DNA of 6,906 nt. Origin: Anaerolineales bacterium. GTDB taxonomy: Bacteria; Chloroflexota; Anaerolineae; Anaerolineales; Villigracilaceae. Under the pieces are notes generated by a model, which saw only the letters and a program-made list of their open reading frames with translations, did no database searches and was not told the DNA's origin. Numbering within the stretch: the stretch's first letter is position 1; every line of letters begins with the position of its first letter. The DNA is taken from contig JAQTWR010000146.1 of assembly GCA_028689195.1 (NCBI GenBank), positions 1 to 6,906 on the forward strand, read 5' to 3'. A program made the translations under genes and the position numbers. Below are positions 1 to 5,780 of this stretch, piece by piece.

Positions 1-378
1 GATGTGTCGGGAAGCGATAGATACCAGCCCTTCAATGGAGAGGACGCGTGGGGCAGTTTGCATCTGCTGGATACGGGACAGGTGATTCCGCTTACAACCA
101 AAAACGAGTTTACGCTTGGGCGCGTCAGCGAGGGGCAGCCCATCATGCCTGACGTTGACCTTTCCGCGTATCAGGCTTATGCGGCGGGAGTCTCGCGTTT
201 GCACGCCGTTGTTAAACGCGATAACGATCACATTGTATTCATGGACCTTGGCTCCGCCAACGGTTCTTTCGTCAACGGCAAGCGCCTGCCTCCGAATACC
301 GAACAGTCTTTGAAGCACGGCGATATTGTGGCGCTTGGAAAGATGAAAATTCAAATCCTACTCAGAAACGCATTATAA
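1..378 (+). CDS. FHA domain protein, 5' end probably cut by window edge
   Basis: The frame is open from the first base. A GTG at 4 could serve as a start, but no ribosome binding site can be seen before it, so I treat the gene as partial. Counting from that GTG, residues about 18-122 form a forkhead-associated domain, which binds phosphothreonine peptides. The hallmark residues are present: G39-R40 after a hydrophobic strand, S64-R65-x-H67, N86-G87, N91-G92 and the late G106-D107 turn. In FHA families the R, S and second N contact the phosphopeptide, so binding is probably intact. No membrane segment or second domain is visible in the part present. It is followed after 17 nt by a small unknown protein and then a response regulator, which suggests a phosphorylation-linked signalling locus, although no Ser/Thr kinase is in view. 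The domain call is firm; the biological role is unknown. Confidence 0.88.
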   Translation, partial: DVSGSDRYQPFNGEDAWGSLHLLDTGQVIPLTTKNEFTLGRVSEGQPIMPDVDLSAYQAYAAGVSRLHAVVKRDNDHIVFMDLGSANGSFVNGKRLPPNTEQSLKHGDIVALGKMKIQILLRNAL

Positions 379-395
379 AAAGAAAGAGAGACAAT

Positions 396-638
396 ATGGC
401 ATACACCATTATTTTGCACGTTGCAGGAGAAACTTCCATTGCAGGGGAAATAGAAGAACTCCCCAAACCCACCGATAACATTATCGTGGTTTCCAATCCG
501 CGCCAAAAGGACGGCAAGGATTTGCACTACATTGACAGCAACGTCACTAAAGTAATTTGGCCCCTGGTAAAGATCAGTTTCATCGAAATTATGGAAAGTA
601 CCGAGGAAGAGAAAGTCATAGGCTTTGTGAGAGAATAG
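396..638 (+). CDS. small acidic protein of unknown function, possibly LSm/SH3-like barrel
   Basis: I do not recognise a named family. The product is 80 residues, acidic (14 Asp/Glu against 8 Lys/Arg), with no signal peptide and no membrane segment, so it should be cytosolic. The pattern is alternating beta-strand-like: an initial hydrophobic strand (residues 3-9), a GEIEELP strand and turn (18-23), [10 protein letters not shown] (27-36), a polar loop with [10 protein letters not shown], then a [17 protein letters not shown] segment (50-66). An N-terminal strand, a short GEI strand and a terminal 'VIxPxxxIxFIEI' strand resemble LSm/SH3-type small barrels; this is inference from pattern only. 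The start is the ATG at 396, preceded by a weak AAGAGAG purine stretch. It lies 17 nt after the FHA gene, and its stop is separated by a single base from the ATG of the response regulator, so translation of the two is likely coupled. Confidence 0.8.
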   Translation: MAYTIILHVAGETSIAGEIEELPKPTDNIIVVSNPRQKDGKDLHYIDSNVTKVIWPLVKISFIEIMESTEEEKVIGFVRE

Positions 639-639
639 T

Positions 640-1359
640 ATGTCCGATTCAATCGAGCGTCGCAAGATACTGGTGGTGGATGACGAAGAACGCATGGTTC
701 GTTTCATCCGCATGAATTTGGAACATGACGGGTTTCAAGTCAGCGAAGCGTTTAACGGAAAGCAAGCCATCCAAAAGATGCGCGACGTAACGCCCGACCT
801 CATCCTGCTCGACGTGATGATGCCCGACTTCGACGGCTTTGACGCGCTTGAAACCATCCGCGAAATCAGCAACGTGCCGGTGATTATGTTGACCGCCAAA
901 GGCGAAGAAGACGACCGCGTGCGCGGACTTGAACACGGCGCGGACGACTACATCGTCAAGCCGTTCAGCACGCGCGAATTGGTCAGCCGCATCAAGTCGG
1001 TGCTGCGCCGAACCGAAGGCGCAAGCGGTTCGATGCACGGACTCCTCGAAATTGACAAACGCCTGAAAATAGATTTCGACCGCCGCGAAATATGGCTGGA
1101 GGGCAAACTCGTCAAACTGCGCCCGACGGAATACCGCCTGCTTTTCCATTTGGTGCAAAATGCGGGTTGGGTCGTCTCGCACGACCAGCTGCTCCAAAAA
1201 GTTTGGGGCTACGAGTACCGCGACGAGCCGCACTATGTCCGCTTGTATATCAATTACCTGCGCCAGAAATTAGAGAAAGACCCCGCCGACCCGAAGTACA
1301 TCCTCACCGAACGCGGAGTAGGTTATCGGTTTGTAGATTACAAGCGCGGCAAAGAATAA
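640..1359 (+). CDS. OmpR/PhoB-family response regulator, no adjacent kinase
   Basis: This is a full-length two-domain transcription factor of 239 residues, the usual size. Receiver domain, about 8-123: acidic pocket D14-D15, phospho-acceptor D58 in the [11 protein letters not shown] strand-loop, T85, the aromatic switch position Y104 and K107-P108. All phosphorylation residues are therefore present. Winged-helix DNA-binding domain, about 135-233: the RPTEYRLL entry (161-168), the [13 protein letters not shown] helix region (178-190), the recognition helix around [14 protein letters not shown] (198-211) and the wing with [10 protein letters not shown] (222-231). The start is the ATG one base after the stop of the preceding small gene. 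No histidine kinase follows; the next gene is an Hsp20 in a separate unit. It could be an orphan regulator or be served by a kinase elsewhere. The family is certain; the specific regulon is not deducible. Confidence 0.96.
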   Translation: MSDSIERRKILVVDDEERMVRFIRMNLEHDGFQVSEAFNGKQAIQKMRDVTPDLILLDVMMPDFDGFDALETIREISNVPVIMLTAKGEEDDRVRGLEHGADDYIVKPFSTRELVSRIKSVLRRTEGASGSMHGLLEIDKRLKIDFDRREIWLEGKLVKLRPTEYRLLFHLVQNAGWVVSHDQLLQKVWGYEYRDEPHYVRLYINYLRQKLEKDPADPKYILTERGVGYRFVDYKRGKE

Positions 1360-1383
1360 ACCGACAAAAATTTTAACGAAATT

Positions 1384-1428
1384 TAAATGTGACGCTTGTG
1401 TTTTTTTAACGCAGGCGTTTTACATTTA
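1384..1428. promoter_or_regulatory. interrupted inverted repeat in the hsp20 leader
   Basis: TAAATGT (1384-1390) is the reverse complement of ACATTTA (1422-1428). Inside it, ACGCTTG (1392-1398) pairs with CAGGCGT (1412-1418) with one G-T pair, leaving a 13-base loop with seven T. The structure lies about 46-90 bases before the hsp20 ATG. It could be a regulator operator, an mRNA leader hairpin or a weak terminator for the response regulator unit. A loose promoter match (TTGTGT at 1397-1402, 18 bases, TACATT at 1421-1426) overlaps it. It does not match CIRCE or HAIR heat-shock operators. Confidence 0.4.
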
Positions 1429-1460
1429 AGGCGTAAGTTCAATCCAAACCAATTCAAATT

Positions 1461-1475
1461 ATAGGAGGTACCTAT
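1461..1475 (+). promoter_or_regulatory. hsp20 ribosome binding site within a self-complementary segment
   Basis: A perfect AGGAGG Shine-Dalgarno (1463-1468 region) stands 5-6 bases before the hsp20 ATG at 1474. ATAGG (1461-1465) is complementary to CCTAT (1471-1475), giving a five-pair hairpin with loop AGGTA. The stem holds the first part of the Shine-Dalgarno and the A and U of the start codon. An alternative pairing uses the palindrome AGGTACCT (1466-1473). Such sequestration is the principle of RNA thermometers that are frequent before small heat-shock genes, but this one is very small, so the function is inferred. Confidence 0.45.
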
Positions 1476-1917
1476 GTCAACTTTAATCCGTTGGGAACCC
1501 GCCCGCGAAATGATGACTTTACGCGAGGCGATGAATCACTTGTTCGACGACGCTTATACGCGCCCGCTGGGCATGGACGGCAACGTTTGGTCTGTCCCGT
1601 CTATAGATATGTACCAGACCGATAACGAGATCGTGGTCAAAGCCGCGCTTCCGGGCGTCAAAGCCGACGAAGTCCAAATCAACATTACGGGCGAAATTCT
1701 CACGCTCAAAGGCGAAGTCAAACGGGAGGAGGACGTAAACGAGAAAACCTATCACATCCGCGAACAGCGCTGGGGCGTATTCGAACGCTCGATTGCCCTG
1801 CCCACCGATGTGGTTGCTGATAAGGCGAAAGCCGAGTTTGAAAACGGCATTCTCACCGTCACGCTCCCGAAAGCCGAAGAAGTCCGCCCAAAGACGATTA
1901 CGATCAAAACAAAATAA
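1474..1917 (+). CDS. hsp20: Hsp20 / alpha-crystallin family small heat-shock protein
   Basis: This is a complete 147-residue ATP-independent holdase chaperone that would bind unfolding proteins in the cytoplasm as a large oligomer. The N-terminal arm (1-39) contains a REMMTLREAMNHLFDD stretch typical of bacterial class A small heat-shock proteins. The alpha-crystallin domain spans about 40-135, with VPSIDMYQTD, the ALPGVKADEVQI strand (58-69) and LTLKGE (76-81), and it ends in the family signature A120-x3-N124-G125-x-L127 followed by TVTLPKAE. The C-terminal I-x-I motif used for oligomer assembly is present as I142-T143-I144. The start is fixed by a strong AGGAGG. It appears to be a single-gene unit: a 114-base leader before it and a strong terminator 10 bases after its stop. 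Heat regulation could act through the leader dyad or the start-codon hairpin. Confidence 0.97.
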   Translation: MSTLIRWEPAREMMTLREAMNHLFDDAYTRPLGMDGNVWSVPSIDMYQTDNEIVVKAALPGVKADEVQINITGEILTLKGEVKREEDVNEKTYHIREQRWGVFERSIALPTDVVADKAKAEFENGILTVTLPKAEEVRPKTITIKTK

Positions 1918-1927
1918 GACCGCGCAA

Positions 1928-1961
1928 AAAAGCGGAGCAGGGCGCGCCCTGCTCCGCTTTT
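1928..1961. terminator. perfect palindromic terminator after hsp20
   Basis: The 34 bases form a perfect palindrome: A4-GCGGAGCAGGGC on the left and GCCCTGCTCCGC-T4 on the right, giving a stem of about 15 pairs around a CGCG tetraloop. The G+C-rich core followed by T4 on the + strand (and, by symmetry, T4 on the - strand) is an intrinsic terminator that can work in both directions. It separates hsp20 from the rpmH promoter that begins 38 bases later. Confidence 0.9.
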
Positions 1962-1998
1962 GGCTTTCAAACGCGGTAAAAACTCGTCTGAATCCAAA

Positions 1999-2028
1999 TT
2001 GACCGAATCGGAATCATTGGGGTATAAT
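1999..2028 (+). promoter_or_regulatory. sigma-70-type promoter of the rpmH-jag operon
   Basis: TTGACC (1999-2004; five of six to the -35 consensus) lies 18 bases before a perfect TATAAT (2023-2028). Transcription would start near 2035, giving an rpmH leader of about 65 bases. It lies directly after the hsp20 terminator and before a ribosomal protein operon, where a strong constitutive promoter is expected. It is the clearest promoter in the window. Confidence 0.85.
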
Positions 2029-2098
2029 TTCGCGCCGCTAACTGGACAGTCAACTCCCTGAACGGGGATTGCAATCATTTTTACATAAGGAATATCGA

Positions 2099-2269
2099 AT
2101 GGTTAAAAGAACATACCAACCCAAGATTCGCCGTCGTATGCGCGTACACGGTTTCAGACAGCGTATGGCTACGGCTGACGGTCGTAACGTACTGAAGCGC
2201 CGCCGCTTGCGCGGTCGTTATAAACTCACCGTAAAAATGAACGAACACGTCAAGCGCGTTCGTTGGTAG
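2099..2269 (+). CDS. rpmH: 50S ribosomal protein bL34
   Basis: This is a 56-residue, very basic protein of the large ribosomal subunit. The N-terminal part matches the family closely: [21 protein letters not shown] is visible from residue 3, then [18 protein letters not shown]. Family members are usually 44-47 residues; this one continues about nine residues beyond the LTV position with [10 protein letters not shown], a basic and aromatic tail. I chose the ATG at 2099 because MVKRTYQ is the conserved beginning and AAGGA (2087-2091) lies 7 bases before it; an in-frame TTG at 2069 would add ten residues foreign to the family. It is the first gene of the operon, 39 bases before rnpA. Confidence 0.97.
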   Translation: MVKRTYQPKIRRRMRVHGFRQRMATADGRNVLKRRRLRGRYKLTVKMNEHVKRVRW

Positions 2270-2271
2270 AC

Positions 2272-2295
2272 CTCCGCGCGTTTTATTACGCGGAG
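2272..2295 (+). promoter_or_regulatory. hairpin between rpmH and rnpA
   Basis: CTCCGCG (2272-2278) pairs perfectly with CGCGGAG (2289-2295) around a ten-base AT-rich loop. No T-run follows, so it is not a normal intrinsic terminator. The 3' arm contains GGAG (2292-2295), a possible Shine-Dalgarno 13 bases before the rnpA GTG, so the stem may lower rnpA translation or serve as a cleavage or stability element that sets L34 well above RnpA. The function is inferred. Confidence 0.5.
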
Positions 2296-2308
2296 ATGCG
2301 AGGCGCGG

Positions 2309-2659
2309 GTGCAGAGAAAATTTCGTCTGACCCGATCTGAAGACTTCAAGCGGGTGCGGCAAAATGGCAAGTCCTATGCCCATCCGCTTGTTGTGTTAGT
2401 TGCGCAAGTCGATGAAACGTCTATGCATACGCGCGTGGGCGTTGTCGCAGGCAAAACGACAGGCAACGCAGTTCAGCGAAATCGCGCCAAGCGGATTTTA
2501 CGCGAAGCCGCGCGCCCGCTGCTCGCCTCTCTCGCATCCAACCTAGATATGATGTTGATTGCGCGTTCTGGATTGGTTAGCGCCACGCTCGAAGAAACCC
2601 GCGCCGCGCTGATTTACCTCTTCCGACGCGCTCAAATCCTCCCTGCGGATGAATCCTGA
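2309..2659 (+). CDS. rnpA: ribonuclease P protein component
   Basis: This is the 116-residue protein cofactor of RNase P, which helps the catalytic RNA bind and cleave the 5' leader of pre-tRNA. The normal family length is about 110-125. The family signature is clear: [12 protein letters not shown] near the start (5-16), the central [13 protein letters not shown] strand (44-56) and the RNR box R57-N58-R59-A60-K61-R62 leading into ILREAAR. The usual SKK before the GNAV turn is replaced by GKT, a mild variation. The start is the GTG at 2309: the conserved RKFRLTR lies right behind it, the preceding GAGG (2300-2303) is 5 bases away, and the nearby ATG at 2296 is in another frame. The end overlaps the yidD start by 11 bases, which suggests translational coupling. 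Confidence 0.96.
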   Translation: MQRKFRLTRSEDFKRVRQNGKSYAHPLVVLVAQVDETSMHTRVGVVAGKTTGNAVQRNRAKRILREAARPLLASLASNLDMMLIARSGLVSATLEETRAALIYLFRRAQILPADES

Positions 2660-2951
2660 ACCCGAACGACAATTCCATTTGCACGATTATTCAGACGAAC
2701 CGCGCTTGCGAGATATGCCGCGCACGCTCGTTAACCTGCCACGCATCGCCGCGCTGGCATTGATTCGTTTATATCAAATGATCATTTCGCCGGGATTGCC
2801 CGCAAACACCTGCCGCTTTTATCCGTCCTGTTCGCATTACGGTTATCAAGCGGTTTATAAATACGGCGCGCTGAAGGGTTCGCTGATGGCGGCGTGGCGC
2901 GTCTTGCGCTGCAATCCGTTTAACCCCGGCGGATACGACCCCGTCAAATAG
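2649..2951 (+). CDS. yidD: membrane protein insertion efficiency factor YidD
   Basis: This is a 100-residue YidD-family protein, thought to sit at the inner face of the membrane near YidC and aid insertion. The conserved core runs from about residue 36 to 98: [24 protein letters not shown] and on to [37 protein letters not shown], with the three family cysteines C55, C61 and C88. Typical members are 70-85 residues; here about 30 extra residues, polar and acidic, precede the amphipathic core helix. The ATG at 2649 lies inside rnpA, an overlap common for this pair. The ATG at 2715 (residue 23, [10 protein letters not shown]) is an alternative start giving a more typical length, but neither has a strong ribosome binding site. 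Confidence 0.94.
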   Translation: MNPEPERQFHLHDYSDEPRLRDMPRTLVNLPRIAALALIRLYQMIISPGLPANTCRFYPSCSHYGYQAVYKYGALKGSLMAAWRVLRCNPFNPGGYDPVK

Positions 2952-3007
2952 AAAAATAGTCGCGCAGATTCTCGCATCCGCTGCGCTTAATCAGGAGTAA
3001 CGCCAAC

Positions 3008-4087
3008 TTGAATACAAAACGATTGATATTGATCTCAATGCTTGCGCTGCTTGGATCGTTGGTCCTAAGCGCATGTTCGGGAGGACGCACAGTTTCCAAT
3101 AACTGGCACGGACTCGCCGCAGACGCGGAACGCGCGTACCTTTCCAACGGCTCTTTTGTGTACGCGATAGACGTAAAGACGGGGAATCAAATCTGGCAAT
3201 ATCCCGCCGCAGCCGACAGCAAACTGCTTTTCTATGCCGCGCCGGTACTCACCGCCGACGGGCAACTGCTCATCGGCAGCGCGGGGACGAACCATCCCTT
3301 CATCAGCCTCGACCCCGCGACAGGGAAAGAGAAATGGGCGGAGTCTTTCACAAAAAGTAAAGCCGCATGGCTGGCTTCTCCGCTGGTTTTCGATAATACA
3401 AGCTACGCCCCCAACACCGACGGCTTTTTGTATATTCTGGATATGAACGGAAAAGAATCCGCCGCCCCCATTGAACTTGGCGGCGCGTTATGGTCTGCGC
3501 CGACGACGGACGGCAAATCGCTTTACGTTACCTCGCTCGACCATCATGTGCATATCATTGACCCCGCCAACAGCGCGGCTAACAAAAGCATAGATTTGGG
3601 CGGCGCGGCTCCCAGCAGCCCCGTTATCGCGGACGGCGGCGCGTATGTCGGCTCGTTTGCCTCTACCGTTGAATTTATCGCTTCCGATGGCGGGCATAAA
3701 GTCGTCGCCAAAGCCGAAAACTGGATTTGGGGTTCGCCTGTTTTAGATGGCGCGACGTTGTACTACGCCGATTTGAAAGGCAACATAGTTTCATTTGACG
3801 TAGCAAGCGGGAAGCAAAATTGGAACGCCGCGCAAAAAGACGACGCAGTCGTTGCCAGCCTGCTTGTGGCGGGCGACCAGATTTACGTCGCGACAGAATC
3901 CGGAAACTTTATCGCTCTGGATCGCGAAGGAAAAATCGTGTGGGAAAAAACCGTCGGCGGCAGCCTGTACACCGCGCCTGTCGTCTCGGGCGATTCGATC
4001 CTCGTCGCGCCCTACCAAGCCGAGTTTGCTCTCGCCGCGTATGATAAAGACGGCAAGCAAGCCTGGACCTTCACGCCAGCAAAATAA
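3008..4087 (+). CDS. lipoprotein with PQQ-like (BamB-type) beta-propeller
   Basis: This is a 359-residue exported lipoprotein. K4 and R5 precede a hydrophobic helix (6-20), then the lipobox L20-S21-A22-C23; C23 would be lipidated and anchor the protein outside the cytoplasmic membrane. The rest is a chain of PQQ-like propeller blades, recognised by repeated (I/L)D-x2-(S/T)GK-x2-W turns near 54-64, 101-110, 264-272, 304-312 and 345-353, with more diverged blades near 144-190 and 205-245. No enzyme residues are obvious, so a scaffold or binding role is likely. BamB has the same architecture, but a monoderm host would have no BAM complex. The start is a TTG with AGGAG (2993-2997) 10 bases before; the later ATG at 3038 would lose the positive n-region. 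It lies 56 bases after yidD and 12 before yidC, suggesting a task linked to membrane protein biogenesis. Confidence 0.9.
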   Translation: MNTKRLILISMLALLGSLVLSACSGGRTVSNNWHGLAADAERAYLSNGSFVYAIDVKTGNQIWQYPAAADSKLLFYAAPVLTADGQLLIGSAGTNHPFISLDPATGKEKWAESFTKSKAAWLASPLVFDNTSYAPNTDGFLYILDMNGKESAAPIELGGALWSAPTTDGKSLYVTSLDHHVHIIDPANSAANKSIDLGGAAPSSPVIADGGAYVGSFASTVEFIASDGGHKVVAKAENWIWGSPVLDGATLYYADLKGNIVSFDVASGKQNWNAAQKDDAVVASLLVAGDQIYVATESGNFIALDREGKIVWEKTVGGSLYTAPVVSGDSILVAPYQAEFALAAYDKDGKQAWTFTPAK

Positions 4088-4099
4088 GGAAACTAACCC

Positions 4100-4888
4100 A
4101 TGTGGGATACCATCATCATTAATCCAATGACCAATGTATTATTGTGGATCTATGACGCGCTTGGTCATGGTCCGCACATGTTCGGTCTTGCGATTATCTT
4201 ATTAACCATTTTGATTCGCGTCATTACCTGGCCCCTCAACGCCGCGCAGGTCAAGGGCGCGCAAGCCATGCAGGAACTGCAAAACGACAAGGAATGGCAG
4301 GATATTCAAAAGAAATACGCGAAAGACAAGGAAAAACTCGCGCAGGAACAAATGCGGGTCTATAAGGAAAAAGGCATTAATCCTTTCGCGTCCTGCCTGC
4401 CGACGTTGATTCAATTCCCCGTCATCATCGGTTTGTATCAAAGCGTCACGCGCGCGCTTTCCGCCACGCCGTTCGATATGCTCAAACTCGCGCGCACCAT
4501 GTACTCCTTCCAAAACGCGCAAAACATCATCCCGCTCAACAGCAAATTCTTGTGGATGGACCTCGGACGCCCCGAGTCGATTCAGGTTCTTGGCTTCGCG
4601 CTGCCGACGCTCGCGATTATCGTCGCGCTGACCACCTACATTCAATCCAAATTGACCATGCCCACCACATCGAACCCAAACGACCAGTCCGCCCAGATGT
4701 CGGGAATGATGAGCATTTACATGCCGCTCTTGTTGGGCTGGTTCGCGCTGAACTTCGCTTCGGGCATTGCGGTCTACTTCATCACAAGCAACTTATTGGG
4801 TATTGTTCAATACGCCGCGACAGGACGCGCCAACTGGAGCAGCCTGCTCCCCGGCGGCAGCGGCAAAAAATCTTCCGTCAAAAAATAG
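4100..4888 (+). CDS. yidC: membrane protein insertase YidC/Oxa1
   Basis: This is a 262-residue insertase that moves membrane proteins from the ribosome into the lipid bilayer, alone or with SecYEG. It has the short form without the large periplasmic domain of Gram-negative YidC. The first core helix (27-46) holds the groove arginine R40 in ILIRVITWPL. A charged cytoplasmic hairpin follows (about 55-92, rich in K, E and Q, coiled-coil-like), then NPFASCLPTLIQFPVIIGLY (94-113), a helix near 163-182, and the paired helices 204-218 and 221-239 with the conserved GIAVYFITSN turn. The tail GGSGKKSSVKK is basic, as expected for ribosome contact. There is no cleavable signal peptide or lipobox, unlike many Firmicutes homologues. 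The ribosome site TAAGGA (4085-4090) overlaps the stop of the lipoprotein gene. Confidence 0.97.
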   Translation: MWDTIIINPMTNVLLWIYDALGHGPHMFGLAIILLTILIRVITWPLNAAQVKGAQAMQELQNDKEWQDIQKKYAKDKEKLAQEQMRVYKEKGINPFASCLPTLIQFPVIIGLYQSVTRALSATPFDMLKLARTMYSFQNAQNIIPLNSKFLWMDLGRPESIQVLGFALPTLAIIVALTTYIQSKLTMPTTSNPNDQSAQMSGMMSIYMPLLLGWFALNFASGIAVYFITSNLLGIVQYAATGRANWSSLLPGGSGKKSSVKK

Positions 4889-4897
4889 GGAGGCTCC

Positions 4898-5707
4898 ATG
4901 AACGAACAGACTACGCTTGAGATCATCGCCCCGACCGTTGAAGAAGCCCTCGCACAGGGGCTGGCGCAACTCGGACTGACGGCAGACGCCGTCTCTATTG
5001 AAGTGCTGGATTCAGGCAGTAAAGGATTGTTTGGACTCGGCGGACGCCAGGTGCGCGTGCGGCTCTCAGTCAATCCGCCGCCCGAAGTTTTCACTCCCGC
5101 GCCCAAACCGAAGGTCGAGTCTGCGCCTATTAAGCGGAAAGAATCTGCGCCCAAAACTGCGCGCTCCGCGCCGCCCGCGAAGAAACAACCCGCGCAGGAA
5201 TCATCCGCCGCGCCGCAAAAAATCGAACGCGCCGAAAATGATCCGCTGCTCGAAACTACCGAATCTGTCGTCTCCAAGTTGATAGATCATCTCGGTATGA
5301 AGGCGCAAGTCTCGGCGCATTACGACGAAACCGATAACGACGACCGCCGCACTATTCAAGTGGACGTGCGCGGCGACGACTTGAGCGCGCTCATCGGGCG
5401 TCACGCCGAAACCTTGAACGCCTTTCAATACGTCGCTTCGTTGATCGTCGGCAAAGAGACGCAGCAATGGGTGCAGTTGGTGGTGGATGTGGAAGGCTAT
5501 CGCAGCCGCCGCGAGAAGCAAGTCCGCCAGATTGCGTTGCGCATGGTGGAACAGGTTATCAAAACGGGGCGCAAAGCCGCGCTCGAACCCATGACCTCCA
5601 GCGAACGCCGCGCCATTCACATCGAACTGCGCGGACATCCCGCCGTGACCACGGAAAGCACAGGCGAAGAACCCCACCGCAAGGTGGTTATCCTACCGAA
5701 GAAATAA
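4898..5707 (+). CDS. jag: RNA-binding protein Jag/KhpB (Jag-N, KH and R3H domains)
   Basis: This is a 269-residue cytoplasmic RNA-binding protein, the usual partner gene of yidC; KhpB in Firmicutes works with KhpA in RNA regulation and cell-envelope control. The Jag-N domain covers about 5-57 and has the SKGLFGLGGR loop (41-50). A disordered linker rich in Pro, Ala and Lys follows (60-112). The KH domain is about 118-195; its GxxG loop reads G167-R-H-A170, the last glycine being replaced by alanine. The R3H domain is about 203-267, with the defining R237-x3-H241 pair, HPAV and GEEPHRKVVI at the end. The start ATG is preceded by GGGAGG (4888-4893) 4 bases upstream, which overlaps the yidC stop, so translation is coupled. 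It is the last gene of the operon. Confidence 0.97.
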   Translation: MNEQTTLEIIAPTVEEALAQGLAQLGLTADAVSIEVLDSGSKGLFGLGGRQVRVRLSVNPPPEVFTPAPKPKVESAPIKRKESAPKTARSAPPAKKQPAQESSAAPQKIERAENDPLLETTESVVSKLIDHLGMKAQVSAHYDETDNDDRRTIQVDVRGDDLSALIGRHAETLNAFQYVASLIVGKETQQWVQLVVDVEGYRSRREKQVRQIALRMVEQVIKTGRKAALEPMTSSERRAIHIELRGHPAVTTESTGEEPHRKVVILPKK

Positions 5708-5708
5708 C

Positions 5709-5746
5709 AAAGAAAAGGACTTGCCGGAACGCAAGTCCTTTTCTTT
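5709..5746 (+). terminator. intrinsic terminator of the rpmH-jag operon
   Basis: AGAAAAGGACTTGC (5711-5724) pairs perfectly with GCAAGTCCTTTTCT (5731-5744) around the loop CGGAAC, and two more A-T pairs extend it to 16. The right arm merges into a T-rich tail (TTCTTTT). It starts one base after the jag stop codon, so it closes the operon. Confidence 0.9.
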
Positions 5747-5780
5747 TAGGGTTCGTAAAAATATAACCTCCCTTTGTTAG

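Noticed and set aside
649..1233. Long open frame (194 codons) on the - strand opposite the response regulator
   Set aside because: It is the antisense shadow of a certain gene, has no recognisable domain and arises from codon bias in a GC-leaning gene.
1360..1473. CIRCE or HAIR heat-shock operator before hsp20
   Set aside because: No TTAGCACTC/GAGTGCTAA or CTTGAGT/ACTCAAG pair is present; the dyad found has a different sequence.
1962..2098. Possible replication origin beside rpmH
   Set aside because: dnaA and rpmH are often neighbours near oriC, but I see no TTATNCACA-type boxes and no dnaA or dnaN here; the interval is explained by a promoter and leader. TTATCCATT at 6008-6016 is a lone imperfect match within a repeat arm.
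4807..5277. 156-codon - strand frame rich in Ser, Ala and Gly opposite yidC and jag
   Set aside because: Its composition mirrors the low-complexity Pro/Ala/Lys linker of Jag; no ribosome site and no family resemblance.
5467..5766. Overlapping + strand frame running through the end of jag and its terminator
   Set aside because: It is out of frame with the R3H domain, contains arginine-rich frameshift-type sequence and crosses the terminator hairpin.
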